Below are positions 56,882 to 64,000 of a stretch of DNA of 64,000 nucleotides, in pieces (position 1 is the stretch's first letter; each line of letters opens with the position of its first letter). Below the pieces are notes generated by a model, which was not told the origin of the DNA, did not search any database, and worked only from the letters and a program-made list of their open reading frames with translations. Source of the stretch: Deinococcus roseus (lineage in GTDB: Bacteria; Deinococcota; Deinococci; Deinococcales; Deinococcaceae); NCBI RefSeq assembly GCF_014646895.1, contig NZ_BMOD01000003.1, positions 265,867 through 329,866 of the forward strand, given 5' to 3'. The position numbers and the translations under genes were made by a program.

Positions 56882-58701
56882 CACAGATCACGATCACACC
56901 CAAAGAGAGAAACCTGATCCTGGGGTCCATCATGATGGTGATGTTGCTGGGCGCTCTGGACCAGACCATCGTCTCTACAGCCATGCCCAGAATCATCGAG
57001 CAACTCAAAGGGCTGGAACTCTACTCCTGGGTCACCACCGCCTACATGCTCACCAGCACCGTGATGGTGCCCATCTACGGCAAACTCTCTGATTTGTATG
57101 GCAGAAAACCCATCATGATCATCGGGGTGATCATCTTCCTGCTGGGCTCGATGCTGTGCGGACTGGCCGGAGAATTCGGTACCCTGCCCCTCCTGGGAGA
57201 CGGCATGACCCAGCTGGTGATCTACCGGGCGATTCAGGGATTGGGCGGCGCAGCCCTCTTCACCATTGCCTTCGCAGTCATTGCAGACATCGTTCCTGTG
57301 GAAGAACGCAGCAAAACCCAGGGCCTGTTCGGTGCAGTGTTCGGGCTGTCCAGTGTGGTTGGACCCCTGATCGGTGGATTCCTGACCGACCACGGCACCA
57401 TGCACCTGTTCGGCCATGTGATTGACGGCTGGCGCTGGGTGTTCTACGTGAATTTGCCCATCGGTCTGGTCAGCCTTTACATGCTGGTCACCCACATGCC
57501 CCTGCTGAAAATGAGCCTGGAGAAGAAACCCCAGATCGATTATGTGGGTGCCCTCCTGATCGTCACCACCTTTGTTCCTTTGCTGCTGGCCCTCACCTGG
57601 GGCGGACGCAGTTACCCCTGGGATTCAGGCCGCATTCTGGGTCTTTTTGGCACGGCCCTGGTCTCCCTGATCCTCTTCCTGATCACCGAAGCGCGGGTCA
57701 AAGAACCCATCCTCAGCCTGTCCCTGTTTAAAAACCGTGTTTTCAGCATGAGCAACCTCACCTCCATCGTGATCAACATGGCCTTCATGGGAGCCCTGAT
57801 GTTCCTGCCCCTCTTCATGCAGCAGGTGCTGGGCATCTCTGCCACCAAATCGGGCACCACCATGCTGCCCCTGATGGTCGGGATGATTGGAAGCTCGATC
57901 ATTTCTGGCACCATCATTGCCCGCATGAAGAAATACAAACCCGTGTTGATTGTGGGCACCATGATCATGGTGCTGGGCATCTTCCTGATGACCACCGTCA
58001 CGGTTCACAGCACCCAGTTCGACATGGTCTGGAGAATGGTGATCCTGGGTCTGGGCCTCGGACCTGCCCAGAGCGTGTTCACCCTGGCCGTTCAGAACGC
58101 TGTGCAGCCCACTGAAATTGGGGTTGCCACCTCTGCCAGCCAGTTCTTCCGCCAGATTGGGGGCACCATCGGGGTGGCGATCTTCGGGACCGTGCTGACC
58201 AACACCCTCACCACCGAAATGCCAAAACACATGCCTGAAATTCCTGGCATGCAGGGCCAGTCTTTCTCTGCCCTCACGGGTGAAGGTGGGGCAGGCCTCA
58301 CCGGAAACCTGGATGTCAGCAGCAAAGTCAAGGCCGCATTTGATGAGCAGTACGCCACCATCAAAGGTGCCCTGGAGGGGGACAAAAAAGCCCAGACCAC
58401 CGTGCTGGCCAACCCCCAGACCCCGGCCCAGCTGAAGACCCTGGTCCAGAATGCAGACCGCACCCCGGCTGTTCTGAAAACCCAGATCCTCAGGCAGCTC
58501 AAGACCACCATGGACAAACAGGCTGACGAGCTGAGCACCAAACTCAACACAGGACTCAAAGAAGGCTTTGCTGCCAGCATCATCCACCTGTTCCGGGTGG
58601 GCATGTGGATCTCCCTGCTGGCCCTGCTGCTCACCTTCTTTGTGCCCCAGATTCCGCTCAAGAGCCGCCAGACCAACGTGCGCACTGTTGCTGCAGACTG
58701 A
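56878..58701 (+). CDS. MFS transporter, DHA2 family, with large periplasmic loop
   Basis: A 607-residue 14-helix exporter. TMS1 holds LGALDQTIVSTAMPRIIEQL, loop 2-3 motif A GKLSDLYGRKPIMIIG, and TMS5 GLSSVVGPLIGGFLTD. A long hydrophilic segment (about residues 440-560; ALTGEGGAGLTGNLDVSSKV ... AQLKTLVQNADRTPAVLKTQ) lies before the last helix, longer than in the MFS protein at 3351. It is cotranscribed and coupled with marR, which suggests inducible efflux of a toxic compound. Confidence 0.92.
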   Translation: MTQITITPKERNLILGSIMMVMLLGALDQTIVSTAMPRIIEQLKGLELYSWVTTAYMLTSTVMVPIYGKLSDLYGRKPIMIIGVIIFLLGSMLCGLAGEFGTLPLLGDGMTQLVIYRAIQGLGGAALFTIAFAVIADIVPVEERSKTQGLFGAVFGLSSVVGPLIGGFLTDHGTMHLFGHVIDGWRWVFYVNLPIGLVSLYMLVTHMPLLKMSLEKKPQIDYVGALLIVTTFVPLLLALTWGGRSYPWDSGRILGLFGTALVSLILFLITEARVKEPILSLSLFKNRVFSMSNLTSIVINMAFMGALMFLPLFMQQVLGISATKSGTTMLPLMVGMIGSSIISGTIIARMKKYKPVLIVGTMIMVLGIFLMTTVTVHSTQFDMVWRMVILGLGLGPAQSVFTLAVQNAVQPTEIGVATSASQFFRQIGGTIGVAIFGTVLTNTLTTEMPKHMPEIPGMQGQSFSALTGEGGAGLTGNLDVSSKVKAAFDEQYATIKGALEGDKKAQTTVLANPQTPAQLKTLVQNADRTPAVLKTQILRQLKTTMDKQADELSTKLNTGLKEGFAASIIHLFRVGMWISLLALLLTFFVPQIPLKSRQTNVRTVAAD

Positions 58702-58719
58702 TTCTTGCAGGTGTGTCAG

Positions 58720-58745
58720 ACCCCTGGAGAAATTCGGGGGTTTTT
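58720..58745 (+). terminator. Probable Rho-independent terminator after the marR-MFS operon
   Basis: ACCCC (58720-58724) pairs with GGGGGT (58736-58741) around an 11-nt loop, followed by TTTTT. The stem is short. Confidence 0.6.
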
Positions 58746-58849
58746 GCTGGTTTGGCGAGTCTCCATCTGGCACCTGTTGATCCTTGCCGAGGTTGAGTGT
58801 CTACTCCCAGCGATCATCTGGCTACAATAGGCATCAGATTGGAGGCCAC

Positions 58850-59191
58850 ATGTGGTCTGAACATGAATTTCTGCTTTCGATTGATCCAGATTTGCTGGTC
58901 ATGGGTGCGGAATTTCTTCTCGCTGACTCAGAAGTTCCTGCCCTACTGGAACGTTGTCGTCTGGAGAAGGTTCTGATTCTGGGCTTTGATGCTTTTAAAA
59001 TCACCCCAGAAGGTCACCTCTGCCCACAGATGGAACACATCTATGCCACTTCACAGGGCTATAAAGACAAAGCTGCAGACCTCATCTCTTTGGCGGGTGA
59101 TGAGATTCAAACTTACTTCCAGGAGCACTTTTCTGAGGGAACAGACCTTTACTTTTCTTTTGTTTTAGAACCTGAGACGGCTCAACTCTAG
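58850..59191 (+). CDS. Hypothetical protein (113 aa)
   Basis: Unrecognised soluble acidic protein, MWSEHEFLLSIDPDLLVMGA at the N-terminus and TYFQEHFSEGTDLYFSFVLE at the C-terminus. TTGGAGGCC precedes ATG 58850 and a TACAAT box lies at 58823-58828, so it looks like a genuine single gene. ITPEGHLCPQMEHIYATSQG in the middle is a distinctive patch but does not match a domain I know. An immunity-protein-like role is only a guess from size and acidity. Confidence 0.65.
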   Translation: MWSEHEFLLSIDPDLLVMGAEFLLADSEVPALLERCRLEKVLILGFDAFKITPEGHLCPQMEHIYATSQGYKDKAADLISLAGDEIQTYFQEHFSEGTDLYFSFVLEPETAQL

Positions 59192-59345
59192 CTGTTGAGT
59201 CTCACTGGTCAGGCCAGGTCTCTTTGACCCCATCCCTCCCTGATTCCCGTTCACAGTGCATTCACATTTCCATCCCGCAGTGTTCACCCGGCCAGACCTA
59301 TCCTGATTCCAACGCTGATGACAGCGCGAAAGGAGAAGTTTACAC

Positions 59346-59756
59346 ATGTTGGAGTCAGGAATCGGATTTGGACTGGGCTTTCTGAATTTTGTGGGTACGG
59401 TGCTGTTTTTGATGTTCATCTTTGGTCTGCTGCGGATGTTCGCTTTTGGGGGCGGATGTGGCAAGCACCACTGGAAGCACAAAAAACACCACATGCAGAA
59501 GTTCTGGCAGCAGGACTCTGGAGCCACCCAGATTGTGCGTGAACGCTATGCCAGAGGGGAAATTGACCGCGAGGAATACCAGGACCTGATGGCCGGTCTG
59601 GGCGTCAAGAAAGAAGAACAGGAAACCGTCCAGACCCAGTGGCGTCCTCCTTTCATGGGCAACGACCGCGCCCTGGAAGTGGCCCGCCAGCGTCTGGCCC
59701 AGGGAGACATCACCCCCGAGGAGTACGAAGCCATCCGCAAAGCCCTGGAGAATTGA
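59346..59756 (+). CDS. Membrane protein with two SHOCT domains
   Basis: A 136-residue protein. Residues ~8-34 are a membrane helix (GLGFLNFVGTVLFLMFIFGL), followed by a His/Lys-rich patch (CGKHHWKHKKHHMQKF) that may bind metal. Two SHOCT motifs follow: IVRERYARGEIDREEYQDLM (about 63-85) and ALEVARQRLAQGDITPEEYE (about 108-133). SHOCT modules are short helical hairpins used for oligomerisation. AAAGGAGAAG precedes ATG 59346. It lies just before a two-component system whose kinase also has a His-rich segment, so a link is possible. Confidence 0.82.
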   Translation: MLESGIGFGLGFLNFVGTVLFLMFIFGLLRMFAFGGGCGKHHWKHKKHHMQKFWQQDSGATQIVRERYARGEIDREEYQDLMAGLGVKKEEQETVQTQWRPPFMGNDRALEVARQRLAQGDITPEEYEAIRKALEN

Positions 59757-59797
59757 GCCTGGAAACCTGTTCAGCGCACAGCTCACCCAATGACACG

Positions 59798-59822
59798 AGG
59801 ACAGGACACCCCCTGTCCTTTT
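59798..59822 (+). terminator. Rho-independent terminator
   Basis: AGGACAG and CTGTCCT enclose GACACCCC and are followed by TTTG. It separates the SHOCT gene from the two-component genes. Confidence 0.75.
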
Positions 59823-59841
59823 GACGCTTGTCTGTACAGTG

Positions 59842-59925
59842 CCATCAGCCATCAGCCATCAGCCATCAGCCTTCTGCTTTTTGCCCTCGGCCCTCGGCTT
59901 TTGTCTTTTGGCTTTCTGCCTTCCG
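59842..59925. repeat. Heptamer repeats CAGCCAT x4 and CTCGGCC
   Basis: 59842-59869 contains four CCATCAG units in tandem; 59870-59925 continues with TTCTGCTTTTTGC and CCTCGGCCCTCGGC. It lies in the leader region of the response regulator gene. Confidence 0.7.
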
Positions 59926-59954
59926 CAGGCTGCCCCAACCCCATCAGGTGTAGC

Positions 59955-60638
59955 ATGAAACCCATGGCCCAGACCATTCTGATCGTAGAAGACGAAGCCC
60001 GCCTTGCCGAGATCCTGGAAGATTACCTGAAACGGGAAGGCTTTCACACCGAGCGAGCCAGAAACGGCCAGCAGGCGCTGGAACTCTGGCGGGCCGCCCA
60101 GCCTGACCTGATCTTGCTTGATTTGATGCTTCCCATTCTGGACGGCTTTGAGGTGGCACGCAGGGTGCGGGCAGAGTCTGATCTCCCCATCATCATGTTG
60201 ACCGCCCGCGACGATGAGGTGGACAAGCTGGTGGGTCTGGGACTGGGTGCAGACGATTATGTGGTCAAGCCCTACAGCCCCAGAGAGGTGGTTGCAAGGG
60301 TGAAAGCTGTACTCAGGCGTGCAAGAGGTCAGATGATCGCCCCGGAAATTTACCGGGTGGGTGCTTTAGAAGTGAACCTGGGGGCTTTCGAGGTGCGGTG
60401 CAATGGGGAACTCATGGACCTGACCACCAGCGAGATCAAACTGCTGGCCCTTTTGGCAAAGGAGCCCAACCGGGTGCGCCAGAGGGCGGAACTGCTGGCC
60501 GTCACAGGAGATGCTGCGGGTTTTGCAGATGAACGCACCGTGGATGCCCACATCAAGAACATCCGCCGCAAACTGGGGGCCTTCGGAGAGCACATCGACA
60601 CCGTGAGGGGTGTGGGTTACAAGCTCATGGCCCACTGA
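59955..60638 (+). CDS. OmpR/PhoB-family response regulator
   Basis: A 227-residue regulator. The receiver domain is ILIVEDEARLAEILEDYLKR (acid pocket Glu/Asp), LILLDLMLPILDGFEVARRV with the phospho-accepting Asp in LDLMLP, IIMLTARDDEVDKLVGLGLG and DYVVKPYSPREVVARV with the switch Lys. The C-terminal winged helix contains LTTSEIKLLALLAKEPNRVR and TVDAHIKNIRRKLGAFGEHI then TVRGVGYKL. AGGTG lies 5 nt before ATG 59955; ATG 59964 is an alternative. The kinase gene follows after 32 nt. Confidence 0.93.
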   Translation: MKPMAQTILIVEDEARLAEILEDYLKREGFHTERARNGQQALELWRAAQPDLILLDLMLPILDGFEVARRVRAESDLPIIMLTARDDEVDKLVGLGLGADDYVVKPYSPREVVARVKAVLRRARGQMIAPEIYRVGALEVNLGAFEVRCNGELMDLTTSEIKLLALLAKEPNRVRQRAELLAVTGDAAGFADERTVDAHIKNIRRKLGAFGEHIDTVRGVGYKLMAH

Positions 60639-60670
60639 CCGGATGCAGCCCTGAACAGGAAGGACCACCG

Positions 60671-61963
60671 ATGAAATGCACCAAAGCGGGCAAAAGCCAG
60701 GAAAGGCAAGAAGGGCAGATGGGACACCACAAACACCACAACCATCATTCTGAGGGGCACGAACACCCTTTTGAGGAACTGAGACGCCTGCGCAAAATCT
60801 GGGAGGAAGACCCCGAAGTTCAGGCCACAAAGAAAAAGTGGCGTCGGTTTAAAAGAAGAGAATGGGGTCTGCGCAAACGCCTGACCGTGGTCTTTGCTTT
60901 TGTGGCGCTGGCTGCGGTGTTCCTGAACACCTGGTTTACCCTCAATTCGGTGTCCAGTGCCCTTTTTCCGGGTCTGCCCCATGGTTCTGGCCCGTTTCAC
61001 TGGCGGATGGAGGGCATTGATCTACCCGAGTACCAGCAGGCCAGAGAAGTGTTTAAACGCATCACCGGGACGGCTTTCATTTCGGGGCTGTTTTCGGTGA
61101 TGCTGGCCTCTGTGGTGGCCGGTCTGGTGACCCGGATTTTCACCTCTCCACTGGTGACCCTGACCGAGGGGGCCAAGCGTCTGGAACGCGGAGAACGGGG
61201 CCTGAAACTTCGCCTGCCGTCCATGGAAACGGAATTGCGCACCCTCACCGAGGCTTTCAACAACCTGGTGACGGGTCTGGAACGCCAGGAGGCCTGGAGG
61301 CGCAATCTGGTGGCAGACATCGCCCATGACCTGAGGACCCCTCTGGCGGTGCTGCGTTCCGAAATTGAAGCCATGCAGGACGGGGTGGTGTCCACCGATG
61401 AAGCTGGTCTGGAACGCCTGCACCATCAGGTGCTGCTGCTGTCCCAGCTGGTCACAGACCTGAGGACCCTGTCTCTGGCCGAAAGTGGCGGCCTCACCCT
61501 CAAACCTGAAACCGTGAAATTGCAGGTTTTTCTGGGAGAGGTGGTGCGTTCCTTCCAGCAACGGGCAGGCCAGATGGGCATGGAGGTGAAGCTGGAAACC
61601 ATCCCTCCGGTGCTCAGTGCGGTGTTTGATTCCACCCAGATCACCCGGGTGCTGAACAACCTGCTGGAAAATGCTGCACGGTATGCCCAGGGACCCATCG
61701 AAATTCAGGCCCGCAGGACCGATCAGGGCACCTTGATCAGCGTGCGGGACCACGGAACAGGCATTCCTGAAGAAGCCCTGGAACGGGTGTTTGAGCGTTT
61801 TTTCAAAGGAGATTTCTCCCGGACCCGCCAGAGCAAGGAAGAGGGTGGCTCTGGTCTGGGTCTCCCCATTGCCCGTGCCATTGTGGAAGCCCATGGGGGA
61901 ACCCTGGAAGCAGAGAACCATCCACAGGGTGGGGCGGTGTTCACCCTGATCTTCAGGAAGTGA
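60671..61963 (+). CDS. Sensor histidine kinase (BaeS-like) with His-rich N-terminus
   Basis: A 430-residue membrane kinase. The N-terminal cytoplasmic part has GHHKHHNHHSEGHEHPFEEL, a possible metal-binding patch. Helix 1 is LTVVFAFVALAAVFLNTWF, a periplasmic loop of ~60 residues follows, then helix 2 (FISGLFSVMLASVVAGLVT), HAMP (LTEGAKRLERGERGLKLRL), the H-box VADIAHDLRTPLAV with phospho-His, and the ATPase with NNLLENAARYAQ, VRDHGTGIPEEAL and GGSGLGLPIARAIVE. GGAAGGACC precedes ATG 60671. It forms a pair with the upstream OmpR-type regulator; a metal or envelope signal is likely. Confidence 0.93.
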   Translation: MKCTKAGKSQERQEGQMGHHKHHNHHSEGHEHPFEELRRLRKIWEEDPEVQATKKKWRRFKRREWGLRKRLTVVFAFVALAAVFLNTWFTLNSVSSALFPGLPHGSGPFHWRMEGIDLPEYQQAREVFKRITGTAFISGLFSVMLASVVAGLVTRIFTSPLVTLTEGAKRLERGERGLKLRLPSMETELRTLTEAFNNLVTGLERQEAWRRNLVADIAHDLRTPLAVLRSEIEAMQDGVVSTDEAGLERLHHQVLLLSQLVTDLRTLSLAESGGLTLKPETVKLQVFLGEVVRSFQQRAGQMGMEVKLETIPPVLSAVFDSTQITRVLNNLLENAARYAQGPIEIQARRTDQGTLISVRDHGTGIPEEALERVFERFFKGDFSRTRQSKEEGGSGLGLPIARAIVEAHGGTLEAENHPQGGAVFTLIFRK

Positions 61964-61978
61964 ACTTCCTAATGGGAC

Positions 61979-63193
61979 TCAGGGGGTGTCAAACCTTTTC
62001 AGCCATCTGGACTCTGCAAACCAGCGGGTCAGGGGGATGTGGCGGGCACTGACCACCACACCCAGCAGGATGCTGAGCAGCACATAAGCACTGGTGAGTT
62101 CGTAAAGGGCATTTTTCTGCACCTGGGACAGCAGGGGACTGCTGACTGCCAGACCTGCAATCACCAGGCTGAATTCCCCTCTGGGAAGCAGCATCAGGCC
62201 GTGACCCACCGAGGCACGCAGAGACAGCCCTGTGGCACGTCCGGCAAAGAAACCCGTGATGCTTTTGCTGACCAGGGTCAGCAGCAAAAGCAGGAGGGCC
62301 ACCAGCAGAGAGCCCAGCAATGCCATGGCCTCCACTTTCAGGCCGAAACCCAGAAAGAAAGCCCCCACCGCCACATCCCGCCATGGGGTCAGCACCTCTT
62401 CGATTTCGTGCATGCGGCTGAGTTCTCCCACCAGTGCACCCAGCAGGAAGGCTGCGACGGCATCTGGAAAGGACAGCAGGTGGGCCAGAGCAGCGAACAT
62501 CGCCACCCCTCCCAGGGTGAGCAGCACCAGTTGCTCTTTGCTTTGCTGGGCCATCACTTTTTCCAGCATGGGCCGCCCGAAACGCAGCATCACCAGGTAC
62601 ATCACCCCGAAAGTGACCACCCCCAGCAGTTTCTGCCAGACGTTGCCTCCGGTGAACACGCTGAGGGTGCCCAGGTACAGGATCATGGCCAGGTCCTCGA
62701 AAATCAGCACGCCCAGGGTGCGTTCAGCTTCCGGGAAGGCCACCTGTTGCCGTTCGGTGAGCATGCGGATGATCACCCCGGAACTGCTGACGTAGGTGAT
62801 GCCTGCCAGGAAAATGCACTGCCAGAAAGAAAAACCCAGCAGCAAGCCTGCTCCAAATCCCACAGGCAAATTCAGCAAATCCCACAGCCCGGCTTTCATG
62901 ATGGTGCCTCTGGCTTCCAGAAAACGCTTGAGCGAGAATTCAAGACCGATGAAGAACATCAGCAGCACCACGCCAATTTCCGAAAGGGCCGCCGTGATCT
63001 CAGAGGGATAAATGATGGGAAGTGGCCCCAGAGGACCACACAGAAACCCCAGTCCGATGTATCCCAGCAAAGCTGGAAGCCTGAGGGACTGGGCGATCAG
63101 GCCACTGATCCACAATCCCAGTCCGATCAGGCCGAGTTCTCCCAGTGCTCCCAGCGATTCGACAAAGTGCTTCAATCCTTCTGCATAAGGCAA
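61979..63193 (-). CDS. khtU: K+/H+ antiporter, CPA2 (KhtU-like) membrane subunit
   Basis: A 404-residue protein with about 12-13 membrane helices of the KefB/monovalent cation:proton antiporter-2 type: LLGYIGLGFLCGPLGPLPII, ALSEIGVVLLMFFIGLEFSL, AGITYVSSSGVIIRMLTERQ, GVLIFEDLAMILYLGTLSVF (the ion-binding ED pair) and LMLLPRGEFSLVIAGLA. No RCK domain is fused to it. The start is TTG 63193 with TAGGAG 6 nt upstream. The TrkA-C protein encoded 73 nt upstream would be its regulatory subunit, as in Bacillus KhtTU. Confidence 0.88.
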   Translation of the reverse strand: MPYAEGLKHFVESLGALGELGLIGLGLWISGLIAQSLRLPALLGYIGLGFLCGPLGPLPIIYPSEITAALSEIGVVLLMFFIGLEFSLKRFLEARGTIMKAGLWDLLNLPVGFGAGLLLGFSFWQCIFLAGITYVSSSGVIIRMLTERQQVAFPEAERTLGVLIFEDLAMILYLGTLSVFTGGNVWQKLLGVVTFGVMYLVMLRFGRPMLEKVMAQQSKEQLVLLTLGGVAMFAALAHLLSFPDAVAAFLLGALVGELSRMHEIEEVLTPWRDVAVGAFFLGFGLKVEAMALLGSLLVALLLLLLTLVSKSITGFFAGRATGLSLRASVGHGLMLLPRGEFSLVIAGLAVSSPLLSQVQKNALYELTSAYVLLSILLGVVVSARHIPLTRWFAESRWLKRFDTP

Positions 63194-63266
63194 AATAAAC
63201 TCCTAGGATGGTTCAAAAGTGACTGGATTTGCACTTCAAATCTGAAAAATCAGGCTCTGGCCGTGT

Positions 63267-63746
63267 TCACATCAGGAGCACACTGGCTTTTTTGATTTGC
63301 AGGTCATTGCCAATCAAAACCAGGGTGTCTTCCAGCAGCAGGGTTTCTTTGACCTGCGGGTTGGGAATGGCTTCCTCACCCCGCATGATGGCAATCACGC
63401 TGGCTCCAGTGAGGGCCCGCAGGTTCAGTTCTCCCAGCGTGTGCCCGATGCAACTGGCCCCCTCTGCAAGGGTGATCCATTCCAGTTGCAGTTTGCCCAG
63501 CACCAGTTCAATTTCCTCTTTCAGTGCAGGGCGAGAAAAATTGGCTCCCAGCAGGGTGGCAAATTGCTGCGCTTCTTCCGGGTTGAACTGCACGGTGTCA
63601 CAGGGGATGTCTTCTTTCCCCTTGAAGTGGTACATTTCGCGGGTGCCATCCGGCTTGGAGATCACGGTGACGCTGCCTCCAGAACGCAGTTTCATGATGT
63701 ATTTGCGGCCCACGCCTGGCAGGGTGCTTTCGATGACTTCGACCAT
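63267..63746 (-). CDS. khtT: TrkA-C-domain regulatory subunit of K+/H+ antiporter (KhtT-like)
   Basis: A 159-residue cytoplasmic protein: an N-terminal ~70-residue domain (VIESTLPGVGRKYIMKLRSG ... TVISKPDGTREMYHF) and a C-terminal RCK_C/TrkA-C domain (about 85-159: EWITLAEGASCIGHTLGELN, TGASVIAIMRGEEAIPNPQV, DTLVLIGNDLQIKKAS). This architecture and length match KhtT, which gates KhtU and in Bacillus binds c-di-AMP. TACACT lies 6 nt before ATG 63746, so the mRNA is probably leaderless. Confidence 0.87.
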   Translation of the reverse strand: MVEVIESTLPGVGRKYIMKLRSGGSVTVISKPDGTREMYHFKGKEDIPCDTVQFNPEEAQQFATLLGANFSRPALKEEIELVLGKLQLEWITLAEGASCIGHTLGELNLRALTGASVIAIMRGEEAIPNPQVKETLLLEDTLVLIGNDLQIKKASVLLM

Positions 63747-64000
63747 GCCTCAAGTGTACTGTCTGGCAGGAGAGCAGATTCCCCTGTCTGTCACAGTGGA
63801 GCCAGCTGCTGGAATGCAGAGTGGAGGTGGGGACTTTGCTGCGTGAGGAGTGCATTGAATGAAAAGGCAGGATGTCAGGAGATGATTATGGAATGGAGGC
63901 CTGACAATCACTAGAAAGCCTGCACATCAAGCAGAGGGCTTGCTGTTTAAAAGCTGACCAGATCCGAGAAACCCCTGAAGATCGCTTCATGAAGTTTCCG
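63747..64000. other. Intergenic sequence to window end
   Basis: Promoter DNA for khtT at its left end; nothing else is recognisable in the remaining ~200 bases. Confidence 0.4.

Overview
This 64 kb window is bacterial chromosome. The content points to a moderately G+C-rich Deinococcus-type organism: several start codons lie 6-9 nt behind a TAnnnT -10 box (near-leaderless mRNAs, common in deinococci), GTG and TTG starts are frequent, there is a cydABDC cluster, roadblock and SHOCT proteins, many lipoproteins and secreted glycoside hydrolases. The genus is an inference from style and gene content. No rRNA, tRNA, insertion sequence or CRISPR array was seen.

Layout. 1-3.3 kb: sulfonate assimilation genes ssuD(partial)-A-C-B. 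3.3-7.7 kb: MFS exporter, two small unknown genes, PAP2 phosphatase, GNAT acetyltransferase. 7.8-11.8 kb: a GH16 beta-glucanase lipoprotein and a LacI-family regulator linked by TTTACCGGTAAA-type operators. 11.9-21 kb: a small membrane protein, PepSY/DUF2271/ApbE genes, flotillin, a candidate small RNA, two GGDEF proteins, a GH10 xylanase and a cold-shock gene with a structured leader. 21.3-26.9 kb: cydABDC (cytochrome bd oxidase and its assembly ABC exporter). 27-29.1 kb: a roadblock protein, a long AT-rich gap, then two tandem 33-codon genes for secreted mini-peptides.

29-52 kb holds what I read as a dedicated alpha-galactosaminan (polygalactosamine/GalNAc polymer) utilisation regulon. Three GH114-superfamily proteins and one GH135 (Sph3/spherulin-4-like) lipoprotein would cut the polymer outside the cell; a CUT1 sugar ABC importer would take up oligomers; GH4 and Gfo/Idh/MocA (GH109-like) NAD enzymes may cut them inside; a BadF-type kinase, NagA deacetylase, SIS-domain isomerase/deaminase, PfkB kinase and class II aldolase make a complete route GalNAc -> GalNAc-6-P -> GalN-6-P -> tagatose-6-P -> tagatose-1,6-bisP -> triose phosphates. 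A DeoR-family regulator is encoded with nagA. Four transcription units share a TGATTGACT element in which TTGACT is the -35 box, 17 bp from the -10, with inverted or direct TCAATCA half-sites around it. Embedded in the same stretch is thrS, preceded by a 16-codon leader peptide with four consecutive Thr codons and an intrinsic terminator, i.e. apparent ribosome-mediated attenuation.

52-64 kb: a secreted caspase-like protein, a GAF/PAS/GGDEF protein, a marR-MFS operon with a perfect operator, a SHOCT-domain membrane protein, a two-component system, and a KhtTU-type K+/H+ antiporter. Intergenic DNA carries a family of short heptanucleotide tandem repeats (CAGCNNT, CTCGGCY, TGTGAAC) at about nine places.
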